64,000 nt of DNA from CAYQEC01 sp964416425 (GCA_964416425.1 CAYQEC010000011.1:14153-78152), one strand, 5' to 3'. Numbered from the stretch's first letter, positions 43,027 to 52,576 are shown. Numbers and translations: made by a program. The notes: a model not told the origin generated them from the sequence alone.

Positions 43027-43662
43027 ATGGCCGATACCAGCAGACGGGTCGGGTCGATCGTCATCGCGGCGGTGCTCATCGCAGGTGCCTTCTTCATCGG
43101 GTCGTCCCTGCTCGGATGGTCGCCGTTCAAGTCCCTCCGCGGCGAGCCGTACAGCCAGGTGGGGCCGAGCGTGGTCGACAGCGTGCGGCGGTTGGCCGAG
43201 CTGACCACCGTCGAGATGGTCGAGTACACCACGGTCGACAAGGGAACCGACTTCGGGTGGCTCAACTGGGCCCGTGGCGATCGGATCTTCCTCTTCGCCG
43301 TCGCCCGCATCGGGGCCGGGGTCGATCTCGATCGGCTCTACGACAACAGCTTCGACGTGGACGAGGACAGCGGCTCGGTCACGGTGCAGCTCCCTCCCAC
43401 CGAGATCACGTACGTGTCGATCGACAACGACGCTACCCGGGTCTATGACCGGGACACCGGGCTGTTCACCAAGGGCGACTCCCAGCTCGAATCCGACGCC
43501 CGCCAGGTGGCGCAGGAAGTGCTGGTCAACAGCGCACTCGAGCACGGCATCCTCGAGACCGCTCGCCAGAACGCCGAGTTGACGATGCGCGAATTCCTGC
43601 TCGGGCTCGGCTACACCGACGTCACCTTCGTCCCGCTCGCGGAATCAGCGGGCGATCCCTGA
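43027..43662 (+). CDS. DUF4230 family membrane-anchored protein
   Basis: 211 aa from ATG 43027 with GGAGG upstream; GTG 43000 would add nine residues. One TM helix (about 10-28), then a DUF4230-type domain (ELTTVEMVEYTTVDKG, FAVARIGAGVDLDRL, SVTVQLPPTEITYV, DARQVAQEVLVNSALEHGIL). Function unknown. Divergent from the PadR operon across the palindromic operator. Confidence 0.82.
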   Translation: MADTSRRVGSIVIAAVLIAGAFFIGSSLLGWSPFKSLRGEPYSQVGPSVVDSVRRLAELTTVEMVEYTTVDKGTDFGWLNWARGDRIFLFAVARIGAGVDLDRLYDNSFDVDEDSGSVTVQLPPTEITYVSIDNDATRVYDRDTGLFTKGDSQLESDARQVAQEVLVNSALEHGILETARQNAELTMREFLLGLGYTDVTFVPLAESAGDP

Positions 43663-43667
43663 GCGAA

Positions 43668-43733
43668 GGGCCGAATGGCCCTCAGGGAGCGTCGGGTCAC
43701 CGGGTAAGGTGACGTCGAAGGGCCAAACGTCCC
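43668..43733 (+). promoter_or_regulatory. Two DevR/DosR-box-like palindromes upstream of the oxoamine synthase
   Basis: GGGCCGAATGGCCC (43668-43681) and GGGCCAAACGTCCC (43720-43733), each preceded by CGAA, fit the GGGxC-N4-GxCCC pattern of DevR/DosR-type NarL-family boxes; their centres are 52 bp apart. Between them is a GTCACC-N6-GGTGAC hairpin (43696-43713). The first could alternatively be a terminator stem of the DUF4230 gene. Confidence 0.45.
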
Positions 43734-43817
43734 AATGGGGCTCATTGCGACGGCGGTGAAGGGGAAGGGTCGTGGGGTCGTGCATGCGTACGACACGCTG
43801 ACGAGAAGGGACCCACG

Positions 43818-45080
43818 ATGCGTACCACGGGCAGATCCGAGAGTCGACACACGCGGATGTTGGAGCTCGCCGCCAGACAGGTCGCGTTGGCGGAGTCGCT
43901 CGGATTCGCCCGAATCAGGCTGAGCGCCGAAGGCTTCACCGGCGATTCGGTGATGATCCGGGGCAAATCGGTCGTCAACTTCGGCCACTGCTGCTACCTC
44001 GGCCTCAACACCGACGAGCGGCTGAAGCAGGCGGCCATCGAGGCGGTGGGCCAATACGGAGTGTCCTACTCGTCCTCACCCGGCTACACGGCCGTTGCCC
44101 TCTACTCGGAACTCGAGGAGCTGATGAGCCGGATCGTCGACGCCCACGTGGTGCTGCCGACCACGACCACGCTGGCCCATCTGGCGGCGCTGCCGGTGCT
44201 GGTGGCGCCCGACGACCTGGTGCTGATGGACGGGCAGGCCCACGCTTCGCTGCAGCTGACCGCCGATGTGCTGCGGGGCCGCGGGAGCGAGGTCTCGCTG
44301 CTGCCCCACAATGACCTGCAAGCTCTGGAGCGGGCTGTGTCGAGGGCGGCGGAAACCCACGATCGAGTGTGGTATGTCGTCGACGGGGTGTACTCGATGT
44401 ACGGCGACACCGCCCCGGTCAAGGAGATCACCGCTCTGCTGGAGCGATACCCGGAGCTGCACGTCTACTACGACGATGCCCACGGATTCGGCTGGCAGGG
44501 CCTCCACGGCCGGGGACACGTGCTCAACGAGGCGCCGTTCCACCCGCGCACCGTCGTTGCCGCGGGCCTGTCGAAGTCGTTCGGTAGCGGGGGGGCAGTG
44601 CTGGCGTTCCCGGATCGTGAGATCGCGCGGCTTGTTCAGCGCTGCGGCAGCACCTTGAATTTCTCCGGCCCGATTCACCAGGCGGTGCTCGGTGCCGCCG
44701 TCGCCTCGGCCCGCATCCACCTGTCGCCTGAGCACGAGGTGCTGCAGGCCCGGATGAGAGCCCAGATCGATCTCATCAAGACCGAGCTGGTGCGGCACCA
44801 GTTGCCGGTGATGGCACTCGAGAACACGCCGATCTGGTACGTGCGCCTCGGCAGTCCGGATCGGGTGGGAGACGCGGCCCAGCGACTCCTGGACGACGGG
44901 TTCTTCGTCAACGTCGCCTCGTTCCCCTTGGTCTCGATCAAGCACGGTGGCCTACGGTTCATGAACTCCTTGCAGCACAGCGACGATCAGATCCTGGCCC
45001 TGATCGACTCGCTGGCACGGCACGTTCCCCAGGTCCTGGAGACGCCGGACGAGGACGTCGACCTGCGTTCGTACGAGTAA
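43818..45080 (+). CDS. Alpha-oxoamine synthase family PLP enzyme
   Basis: 420 aa of the KBL/ALAS/AONS/SPT family, which condenses an amino acid with an acyl-CoA. The PLP Lys is 253 (GLSKSFGSGG); the Asp-His pair is in YYDDAHGFGW; FGHCCYLGLNTDER and SSSPGYTAVALYSELEELM form the substrate lobe. It does not match BioF, KBL or HemA closely enough to name, and no biotin or heme genes are near. Two palindromes upstream suggest regulated expression. Confidence 0.85.
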   Translation: MRTTGRSESRHTRMLELAARQVALAESLGFARIRLSAEGFTGDSVMIRGKSVVNFGHCCYLGLNTDERLKQAAIEAVGQYGVSYSSSPGYTAVALYSELEELMSRIVDAHVVLPTTTTLAHLAALPVLVAPDDLVLMDGQAHASLQLTADVLRGRGSEVSLLPHNDLQALERAVSRAAETHDRVWYVVDGVYSMYGDTAPVKEITALLERYPELHVYYDDAHGFGWQGLHGRGHVLNEAPFHPRTVVAAGLSKSFGSGGAVLAFPDREIARLVQRCGSTLNFSGPIHQAVLGAAVASARIHLSPEHEVLQARMRAQIDLIKTELVRHQLPVMALENTPIWYVRLGSPDRVGDAAQRLLDDGFFVNVASFPLVSIKHGGLRFMNSLQHSDDQILALIDSLARHVPQVLETPDEDVDLRSYE

Positions 45081-45154
45081 GGATTGAGAGGTCCCCTCCC
45101 GGCGTCTGAGAGGGATGCTTTATTGCGGGCGGCCTGCGACCGATAGCAGGTGGA

Positions 45155-46888
45155 ATGCAGGTCGCTCGTCTCGAAACGCCTGGTAACGAAGTGCGCCCGT
45201 CGCCGGCGGCGATGCCGCGCTTGGCCGTGTTGGTGCTAGTCCTGCTCGGGATCGGCATCCTGGCCGTCCTCGTCTTCCCGGGTGCCGGGGAGGCCATTGG
45301 GTCCGTCGGCATCATGGTGGGCAACGGTGGCGCCGGCGTCCTCTTCGTCTCGAAGGCGCGCGCCTTTGAAGGACGGGAGCGCCTCGCCTGGTCGCTGGTC
45401 GGAGCCGGCATGCTCGTGGGCTGTGTCGGAGTGGCGACGGTGGGCGTTGTCAGCCTGGTTGTCGACACGGTGCCGGCCTTCGGCCCCCTCGACTTCTTCT
45501 TCATCGTGGCGTACGCGATCATCGTGGCCGGGTTCGCCGCCCTGCCTCACGTCACCGGCAACTCGATTCAGCGGGTCCGCGTCTTCCTCGACGGGCTGGT
45601 GGGCGCGGTGTCGATCGCGGCCCTCGTCTGGCTCGGGCTGCTCGAAGGCGTGCTCCGGGAACTCTCCGGGACGCCGACCTGGGAGCGCTGGCTCGGAGCC
45701 GTCTATCCCCTCATCGACATCGTCGGCCTCGTCGTGGTGATGATCGTCACGATTCGCCGCACCCACCTGCGCTTCGACAGGCGGCTCTGGTTGTTCGGGG
45801 CCGGCCTCCTCGCCCAGGCCCTCGCCGACGTCTCCTTCCTGGTGTCGGGGGTGGGGCGCTCGTTCGAAGAGGCCAAGCCGGCCTACCCGCTCTACCTGGT
45901 GGCGGCGTCCTTCTACCTGGCCACGGCGCTCAACCTGCATCGTGCCCCCAGCGCCCGTGAGTACCCGGAGCGGGCGGTGCCCTGGTGGGCGATGGTTGCC
46001 CCCTACGGCACCGCCGTGCTCATGGCCGGGTTGCTCGTCAGCAGGATGTGGAACGCCGACTTGAGCGGCACCGATCGCACCCTGCTCTTCGCCGCGCTCT
46101 TCGTGGCGGTCCTGGTGGTGGCGCGACAGGTGGTGGCTATCCGGGAGAACCGGCAACTGGTGGAGCGGCAGCGCGGCGATCTGGTGTCGTCGATCTCCCA
46201 CGAGCTGCGCACCCCGCTCACGTCGGTGGTGGGGTTCCTCAGCCTGATGATGGAGGTGAAGGACCAGCTCGACATCGAGGAGTGGCAGGAGATGGCGGGC
46301 CTCGCCTATCAACAGGCCTCCTACATGGCGCGCATCGTCTCCGACCTCATCATGCTGGCCCGCGGCGATCCCGGCGAGATGCAACTCGACGAATCGGTGC
46401 TGGTGGTCCGAGATCAGATCGATCGGGCGACACGCATGGTCGAGTCGGCGTCGAGGGGCACCACCGTGCAATGCCCGGACGACATGATGGCGGTGCTCGA
46501 CGGGGACCGGCTCCAGCAGGTGCTGCTCAACCTGATCTCGAACGCGGTGCGCTACGGAGGTTCCCGGCGCTTGGTGCGTGCCGGGCGCGCCGGACATGAT
46601 CTCGTCATCGAGGTCCACGACGACGGGCCGGGCGTTCCCCGCAAGAACCAGCTCATGATCTGGGAGCGTTTCGAGCGCGGCGTCAACCGCTTCAACGCCA
46701 GCGCCCCGGGCTCGGGGATCGGGCTGGCGGTGGTGGCGGCGGTGGTGGCCGCCCACCGCGGCGCCGCCAGCTACCGGCGCTCCGAGGTGCTCGGCGGCGC
46801 CTGCTTCGAGATCACGTTCCCGGGCCGGATCATCGAGGTCGAGGAGGAGGAGAGCGGGCCGCCGGAGGCGGAGGCCCGGGCCAACTGA
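45155..46888 (+). CDS. Orphan sensor histidine kinase with multi-TM sensor
   Basis: 577 aa. About nine TM helices fill residues 20-325, then HisKA (SSISHELRTPLTSVVGF, phospho-acceptor His 349), N box LISNAVRYG, G1 box DDGPGVPRKN, and GSGIGLAVV. The C-terminus is acidic. No response regulator is adjacent. Start at ATG 45155; ATG 45212 also plausible. The preceding 74-nt gap holds a weak hairpin, so co-transcription with the oxoamine synthase is uncertain. Confidence 0.88.
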   Translation: MQVARLETPGNEVRPSPAAMPRLAVLVLVLLGIGILAVLVFPGAGEAIGSVGIMVGNGGAGVLFVSKARAFEGRERLAWSLVGAGMLVGCVGVATVGVVSLVVDTVPAFGPLDFFFIVAYAIIVAGFAALPHVTGNSIQRVRVFLDGLVGAVSIAALVWLGLLEGVLRELSGTPTWERWLGAVYPLIDIVGLVVVMIVTIRRTHLRFDRRLWLFGAGLLAQALADVSFLVSGVGRSFEEAKPAYPLYLVAASFYLATALNLHRAPSAREYPERAVPWWAMVAPYGTAVLMAGLLVSRMWNADLSGTDRTLLFAALFVAVLVVARQVVAIRENRQLVERQRGDLVSSISHELRTPLTSVVGFLSLMMEVKDQLDIEEWQEMAGLAYQQASYMARIVSDLIMLARGDPGEMQLDESVLVVRDQIDRATRMVESASRGTTVQCPDDMMAVLDGDRLQQVLLNLISNAVRYGGSRRLVRAGRAGHDLVIEVHDDGPGVPRKNQLMIWERFERGVNRFNASAPGSGIGLAVVAAVVAAHRGAASYRRSEVLGGACFEITFPGRIIEVEEEESGPPEAEARAN

Positions 46889-46902
46889 GGCGCCGCGCTC
46901 AG
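46885..46902. terminator. Small bidirectional hairpin at kinase/clpB convergent stops
   Basis: CTGAG (46885-46889) and CTCAG (46898-46902) flank 8 nt; both stop codons are inside the arms. Confidence 0.35.
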
Positions 46903-49475
46903 ATCTTCTCGAAGCCGAGGTGGTCTCCGGCTCCCACCACCCGCACCGTATCGCCGTCCCGGTAAACGCCTTCGAGCAGCTCGAGGGCGAGCGGGTCGCC
47001 GATGGTGCGCTGCATGAGCCGTTTCAGAGGCCGGGCGCCGTAGCTCGGGTCGTATCCCTCGGAAGCCAGCCAGTCGGCCGCCTCCGGGGTCAGCTCGAGA
47101 TCGATGCGCCGCGCCGCCAGCCGTGCTCGCAGGTGCCCGAACTGGATGTCGACGATGCGGCGCAGGTCGTCCCTGGTCAGACGGGCGAAGACGACGATGT
47201 CGTCGACCCGGTTGAGGAACTCGGGCCGGAAGTGGCTGTGGACCGCCTTCATCACCCTCTCCTTCACCGCGGCGTCGGGGAGATCCGGGTCGATGAACTC
47301 GGATCCCAGGTTCGACGTCATGATCAGCACGGTGTTGGTGAAGTTGACCGTGCGGCCCTGGCCGTCGGTGAGGCGTCCCTCGTCCAGCACCTGGAGCAGG
47401 GCGTTGAAGACCTCGGGGTGGGCCTTCTCGACCTCGTCGAGCAGCACCACCGAATAGGGCCGGCGCCGTACCGCTTCGGTGAGCTGGCCGCCCTCGTCGT
47501 ATCCGACGTAGCCGGGAGGGGCGCCGATGAGGCGGCTCACCGAGTGCTTCTCCATGTACTCCGACATGTCGATGCGGACCATCGCCCGCTCGTCGTCGAA
47601 GAGGAACTCGGCGAGGGCGCGCGCCAACTCGGTCTTCCCGACCCCGGTGGGGCCGAGGAAGATGAACGAGCCGATGGGACGGTCGGGGTCGGCGAGCCCG
47701 GCCCGGCTGCGGCGCACCGCGTTGGCAACCGCGGTCACCGCTTCCTCCTGCCCGACGACCCGGGCGTGCAGGTGGGCTTCGAGCCGCACCAGCTTCTCGA
47801 CCTCTCCCTCCATGAGGCGGGAGACCGGGATGCCGGTCCAGCGGGCTACCACCTCGGCGATGTCCTCCTCGTCGACCTCCTCCTTGAGCATGGTGAGGTC
47901 TGCCTGCAGTTCGGCCAGACTCTCCTGGTTCGCCACGAGCTGCTTCTCGAGCTCGGGGAGCGCGCCGTAGCGGAGTTCGGCGGCGAGCTGCAGATCGCCG
48001 CCGCGCTCGGCGCGTTCGGCTTCCGCCCGTTGCTCCTCGACCTGCTGCTTGGTGGCGCGGATGGCGTCGATCCGCTCCCGCTCCAGCTGCCAGTGGGCGG
48101 TGAGGCGATCCAGCTCCTCACCGAGGTCGGCCAGCTCCTGCTCGATGGCCCCCAGCCGCTCCAGGGACGCTGCATCCGTCTCCTTGGTGAGGGCGTTCTT
48201 CTCGATCTCGAGCTGGCGGCGGCGCCGCTCCAGCTCGTCGATCTCCTCCGGCATCGAGTCGATCTCGATGCGGAGCCGGGAGGCCGCCTCGTCGATGAGG
48301 TCGATCGCCTTGTCGGGCAGGTTGCGGGCGGTGATGTAACGATCCGACAGCACCGCGGCGGCGATCAAGGCGGAGTCGGTGATGCGAACCCCGTGGTGCA
48401 CCTCGTACCGCTCCTTGAGCCCGCGCAGGATGCCGATGGCTTCCTCGACGCTGGGGGGCTCGATGAGGATCGGCTGGAAACGGCGCTCCAGGGCGGCGTC
48501 CTTCTCGATGTGCTTGCGGAACTCGTCGAGCGTGGTGGCACCGATCATGCGCAGCTCACCGCGCGCCAGCATCGGCTTGAGCATGTTGGAGGCGTCCATC
48601 GAGCCTTCGGCGGAGCCGGCGCCCACGATGGTGTGCATCTCGTCGATGAAGGTGATGATGCCGCCGGCGGCCGCGGCGATCTCGTCGAGGACCGCCTTGA
48701 GGCGCTCCTCGAACTCGCCGCGGTACTTGGCCCCGGCCACCATGGCGCCGAGGTCGAGGGCGACGATGCGCTTGTTCTTGAGACCCTCGGGGACGTCGGC
48801 GTCGACGATGCGCTGGGCGAGGCCCTCCACCACCGCGGTCTTACCGACGCCGGGCTCGCCGATCAGCACCGGGTTGTTCTTGGTACGGCGGGACAGCACC
48901 TGGATGACACGCCGGATCTCGTCGTCACGGCCGATGACCGGGTCGAGCTTGCCCTGCCCGGCGAGCTGTACGAGATCGCGTCCGTACTGCTCGAGCGGCG
49001 CCAGGGTGTCCTCGGGGTTCTGACCGGTGACCCGCTGGCTGCCGCGTACCTCGGCGAGCGCGGCGAGGGCGGCGTCAGGGGTGAGGCCTTGATCACGCAG
49101 GAGCCGGCCGACCTCGGTGGCGGACTCCGCCAGCGCCAGCAGCAGGTGTTCGACGGAGACGTATTGGTCCTTCATCGTTCGCATCTGCTGCTCGGCCGCC
49201 TCGAGCACGGCCACGGTCTCGGGGGAGAACGTGACCTCGCCGGCATCGCCGTAGACCCGGGGGACACGCTCCAGGGCAGCGCCCACCGCGGCGCGTAGCT
49301 CGGCCGGGTGAACGGAGAGCTTGGCGAGGAGGGGGTAGACGATGGTGTCGGGCTGGCCGAGCAGTGCCTCGAGGAGGTGGGCGGGGCCGACGTGCTGATG
49401 GCTGCTCCCGGCGGCTCCGTCGCGGGCAGCCAGGATGGCCTGCTGTGCCTTCTGGGTGAAACGATTGATGTCCAT
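46899..49475 (-). CDS. clpB: ATP-dependent disaggregase ClpB
   Basis: 858 aa from ATG 49475 (MDINRFTQKAQQAIL). Clp N-domain (1-145), AAA-1 with Walker A GEPGVGKT and Walker B IIFIDEMHT-like segment, a long middle coiled-coil domain (about 400-520), AAA-2 with GPTGVGKT and the C-terminal domain. It extracts proteins from aggregates with DnaK, DnaJ and GrpE, which are encoded 11 kb away. No HAIR (HspR) box was recognised upstream. Confidence 0.96.
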   Translation of the reverse strand: MDINRFTQKAQQAILAARDGAAGSSHQHVGPAHLLEALLGQPDTIVYPLLAKLSVHPAELRAAVGAALERVPRVYGDAGEVTFSPETVAVLEAAEQQMRTMKDQYVSVEHLLLALAESATEVGRLLRDQGLTPDAALAALAEVRGSQRVTGQNPEDTLAPLEQYGRDLVQLAGQGKLDPVIGRDDEIRRVIQVLSRRTKNNPVLIGEPGVGKTAVVEGLAQRIVDADVPEGLKNKRIVALDLGAMVAGAKYRGEFEERLKAVLDEIAAAAGGIITFIDEMHTIVGAGSAEGSMDASNMLKPMLARGELRMIGATTLDEFRKHIEKDAALERRFQPILIEPPSVEEAIGILRGLKERYEVHHGVRITDSALIAAAVLSDRYITARNLPDKAIDLIDEAASRLRIEIDSMPEEIDELERRRRQLEIEKNALTKETDAASLERLGAIEQELADLGEELDRLTAHWQLERERIDAIRATKQQVEEQRAEAERAERGGDLQLAAELRYGALPELEKQLVANQESLAELQADLTMLKEEVDEEDIAEVVARWTGIPVSRLMEGEVEKLVRLEAHLHARVVGQEEAVTAVANAVRRSRAGLADPDRPIGSFIFLGPTGVGKTELARALAEFLFDDERAMVRIDMSEYMEKHSVSRLIGAPPGYVGYDEGGQLTEAVRRRPYSVVLLDEVEKAHPEVFNALLQVLDEGRLTDGQGRTVNFTNTVLIMTSNLGSEFIDPDLPDAAVKERVMKAVHSHFRPEFLNRVDDIVVFARLTRDDLRRIVDIQFGHLRARLAARRIDLELTPEAADWLASEGYDPSYGARPLKRLMQRTIGDPLALELLEGVYRDGDTVRVVGAGDHLGFEKI

Positions 49476-49576
49476 ACGATCCTGCAATCCTGCGAACGAC
49501 ACTGCTAGAGACAACGCCGATACTAGCATCGATATGCCAAGAAACCTTAGTGTCTTACTATCAGATCAGGAGACCG

Positions 49577-50038
49577 ATGCGGCAGTTCTTCGATCGGGGC
49601 GGATGGTGGGTCGTCGGGCAGTTCCTGTTGTTCGGCCTCATCGCGGTCGCCCTCGCCGTCACCGGTGGTGATCCCCCGGTGTGGCTCGCCGTTACCGGCG
49701 CCGTGGCCGCGATCGGTGGCACGGCCATGGGCGTGTCCGCCGCCTGGCAGATCCGGCGCCAGATCTCGGCGCTGCCGGTGCCGCAGCCGGGGGCTCCCCT
49801 CAACCGGCGCGGTGCCTTCCGCCTGGTGCGGCATCCGATCTACGGGGCCCTGGTGCTGGGAAGCACCGGGCTGGCGGCGATGGACGCCAACGCCCTCGCC
49901 CTCGCCGGCAGCGTGGCGTTGCTGTTCCTGTTCGAGGGAAAGACCCGGCTCGAGGAGCGCCTCCTCACCGCCCAGTACCCCCAATACGGCGCCTACCGGC
50001 GGAAGGTGCCACACCGGCTCCTGCCCTGGCTGCTCTGA
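49577..50038 (+). CDS. Isoprenylcysteine-methyltransferase-like membrane protein
   Basis: 153 aa from ATG 49577 behind AGGAG. Four hydrophobic helices and the ICMT/Ste14-like C-terminal motif: VRHPIYGALVLGS and then EERLLTAQYPQYGAYRRKVP. Family members use SAM to methylate small molecules or protein termini; many bacterial ones have no known substrate. Divergent from clpB. Confidence 0.85.
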   Translation: MRQFFDRGGWWVVGQFLLFGLIAVALAVTGGDPPVWLAVTGAVAAIGGTAMGVSAAWQIRRQISALPVPQPGAPLNRRGAFRLVRHPIYGALVLGSTGLAAMDANALALAGSVALLFLFEGKTRLEERLLTAQYPQYGAYRRKVPHRLLPWLL

Positions 50039-50041
50039 GGC

Positions 50042-52576
50042 TCAGGGGTAGAAGCCGGCGATCTCCCCGGCGTCGTACACGGTCTCGCAGGGGATGCCGT
50101 TCCCGTCGGCGTCCATCCGGTTGGGCGCTCCCTCCAGCAGCCAGTAGGCAACCGCCGCCGCGTAGTCACCGCCGGCGGCGACGACGTCGCGGCAGAACAG
50201 CCCGGCGGTGGCGGGGGCGGGGGCGTAGAAGGCATCGATCTCGGCTGCCGGGTAGACCGTCTCGCACGGGATCCCGTTCCCGTCGGCATCCATCCGATCG
50301 GGCCGGCCGTCCTCCACCCAATACCCCACCGCCAGGGCGTAGTCGTAGCCGTCGTCTGCCAGGTCGGCGCAGAGCGGGGCGCCGGACGGCCTCGACTCGA
50401 CGGTGGCGGTGAGGAACGCGTCCTGCCAGGCGGGCCGGTCGGGCGGATCGGTGTCGAGCAGCTCCCGCCATTCGTCGTCGTTGAGCCGCCCCAACTCCTC
50501 ATCGCGCCAGAACTCGTAGTACGAATAGACCCCGCCGACGGCGAGCTGCATCTGCCCGGCATCGTTGGGCACCAGCACGTAGAGGCGGTCGATGCGGCCG
50601 GTGCCGATCTCGAGGTAGGCGAAGGAGCTGCGCATGATGTCGGCCACGATGGCGGCGTCGGTGTCGTCGGCCGAAGGAGCGCCCAGGTCGGGATCCCAAT
50701 CGGACGTCTCCACCCACAGTCCCTCGAGAATGGAGCCGATCGCCTCCAGCCAGGCGTTGTCCTCCTCCGAGATGGGGAGGCCGGCCAGCTCGTCGTCGGC
50801 GATGCGCCCGAACCGCGCCAGCATGGTCCCGACGTCGTCGAGCATGCTGCTCATGTCGTCGACCGGGTCGATCAGGCCCCGGTCGGTGAGGCCGTCCTGA
50901 AGCAGGCCGACCGCCGCCGCCATGCGCTCGAAAGCGACCGGATTGGGCTCCACCCAGTGGCGGGGCGCCACCTCGGGCGGTTCGAAGCCGCCCTCGGCGG
51001 CGAAGGATTGCTTGGCGTAGAGGATCGTGTCGTGTTTCAGCTCGGCGTAGGAGCCGAGACCCGACTGCAGGTCCTTGGCGGCCCAGGTGTCGGTCTGCAT
51101 GAACGGCGGGTACGCCTCATCGTGATCGACCCATACCGGCTCCAGCGCATACAGCCAGGCGTCGTAGACCGTCGCCGCCCAGTCGTCGGCGGTACGGTCG
51201 GCCAGCATCTCCCGCATCAGGTCGAGCTGCTCGTCGAAGTGCAGGTAGTCCGTCAGGTCCTGCTCCTCCAGGATGCGGTAGGCGAGGCTGGAGTCGAGAG
51301 CGGCCACCAGGTCGAGCGGGGAGGTGTAGGTGCGCATGTGATCGGGCTCGCCGACGTTGGGGTAGCGGAGCTGGTCGAAGACGAAGGAGTCGATGACGAA
51401 GCGGGCGCCCATGATCCGCACCGAGGCCGCCTCGGGATCGATGCCGACGGCACGGGTGGCAATCAGCGCCGCGGCGCCCTGCTCCGCCGCAGCCGTGGTG
51501 AGCAGGGTCGGATCCGCCTGCCAGCCGGGGGCCGCCGTGTCGGCGGCGGCGGCCAGCTCCTGGGGGGTGTAGTCGTCGGCCATGCCCACCAGGAAAGCGG
51601 TCGGCTCGTAGATGAGCCGCCAGCCCTCTTCCAGAGACGGGTCGGAGAGCAGGGCGCGGGAGACGAGGGCGCCGACTTGGATCGCCTCCGGCTCCTCGAC
51701 CGGGAAGGCGGCCTGGCCCAGCAGCGACATGGCCCGGAAGTAGCGCTCGAGGTCGGCGTTGCGGGTGTAGTGCCCGCGCGGTTTGAACTGGGAGTAGTCG
51801 GTGCAACTCGCAACGGACACGAGTGGGTTGCACTCCCCGACGCCGACGGTGGGGGATTCGGTCAGCTCGGTGGCGGCGAGCGCCAGGGCGATCTCCTCCT
51901 GGGCGAGCGGGCCGATCGGTCCGACGTCGAGCCCGAGCAGGCCGGCGGCAGCCTCGGCGTATTGGGCGGCACGGTCGGCCTGGTCTGCCAGGGCGGTGCT
52001 CGCCAGCTCGTCCCGCTGGGCCCGGGTCGCCGTCACCAAACCGGAGACGACGTCTTCGAGGATGGGGAGCAGGGTGTACTGCTCCAGGTCGCGCAGCGCC
52101 TTGGAGAAGGCGAGGTGCATGAAGTGGTACCCGACGTCGGTGGTGACGAAGAACGTCTCGCCGCCGTACATGTAGCTGGCGTAGGCGTGCTGGAACTGGA
52201 GGAAGCCGGCGGGTTCGATGGCGGCGCCGTCGGTGAGCAGCTTGGCGGCGGTGTCCGGCTCCAGCTCCAGCCACTCTGGCATGAGCACGCCGTCGAGGTT
52301 CGAAGGGAGGTCGAAATCGAGTGCTGGCGAGGGCTCGCTCCGCAGCGGGATCGCTTCGAAGGCGGCGAAGGCCGGTAGCGCTCGGGGCAATCCGGCGATG
52401 CCGGCTCCGTCCGGTGGGGCGATGGTCGTGGTGGTGGAGGGCGCCGTCGTGGTCGTGCCGGCCGCGGCCGTGGTGGTGGTCGCCTCCGTCGACGTCGTGG
52501 TGTCCTCTGCGCCGCCTCCGGTACAGGCGGGCAGAAGCAGTATCAATGCGAGAAGGGCAATCCGGACGGATCTCAT
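50042..52576 (-). CDS. DUF3160 lipoprotein with two C-terminal Excalibur-like repeats
   Basis: 844 aa. Lipobox LLPAC (Cys 18), a Thr-rich linker, then a large DUF3160 domain (YASYMYGGETFFVTTDVGYH, ESGWRLIYEPTAFLVG-like region, FVIDSFVFDQLRYPN, SYAELKHDTILYAKQ). The C-terminus carries two Excalibur-type calcium-binding-like units, each ending DADGNGIPCETVY. Role unknown; extracellular, lipid-anchored. Confidence 0.83.
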   Translation of the reverse strand: MRSVRIALLALILLLPACTGGGAEDTTTSTEATTTTAAAGTTTTAPSTTTTIAPPDGAGIAGLPRALPAFAAFEAIPLRSEPSPALDFDLPSNLDGVLMPEWLELEPDTAAKLLTDGAAIEPAGFLQFQHAYASYMYGGETFFVTTDVGYHFMHLAFSKALRDLEQYTLLPILEDVVSGLVTATRAQRDELASTALADQADRAAQYAEAAAGLLGLDVGPIGPLAQEEIALALAATELTESPTVGVGECNPLVSVASCTDYSQFKPRGHYTRNADLERYFRAMSLLGQAAFPVEEPEAIQVGALVSRALLSDPSLEEGWRLIYEPTAFLVGMADDYTPQELAAAADTAAPGWQADPTLLTTAAAEQGAAALIATRAVGIDPEAASVRIMGARFVIDSFVFDQLRYPNVGEPDHMRTYTSPLDLVAALDSSLAYRILEEQDLTDYLHFDEQLDLMREMLADRTADDWAATVYDAWLYALEPVWVDHDEAYPPFMQTDTWAAKDLQSGLGSYAELKHDTILYAKQSFAAEGGFEPPEVAPRHWVEPNPVAFERMAAAVGLLQDGLTDRGLIDPVDDMSSMLDDVGTMLARFGRIADDELAGLPISEEDNAWLEAIGSILEGLWVETSDWDPDLGAPSADDTDAAIVADIMRSSFAYLEIGTGRIDRLYVLVPNDAGQMQLAVGGVYSYYEFWRDEELGRLNDDEWRELLDTDPPDRPAWQDAFLTATVESRPSGAPLCADLADDGYDYALAVGYWVEDGRPDRMDADGNGIPCETVYPAAEIDAFYAPAPATAGLFCRDVVAAGGDYAAAVAYWLLEGAPNRMDADGNGIPCETVYDAGEIAGFYP

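Noticed and set aside
43818..45080. Naming the enzyme CqsA, BioF or KBL
   Set aside because: Family-level features only; no subgroup-specific motif or neighbour supports any of these names.
46920..49298. 792-codon plus-strand open frame opposite clpB
   Set aside because: Shadow of clpB caused by GC-rich third positions; no recognisable domain.
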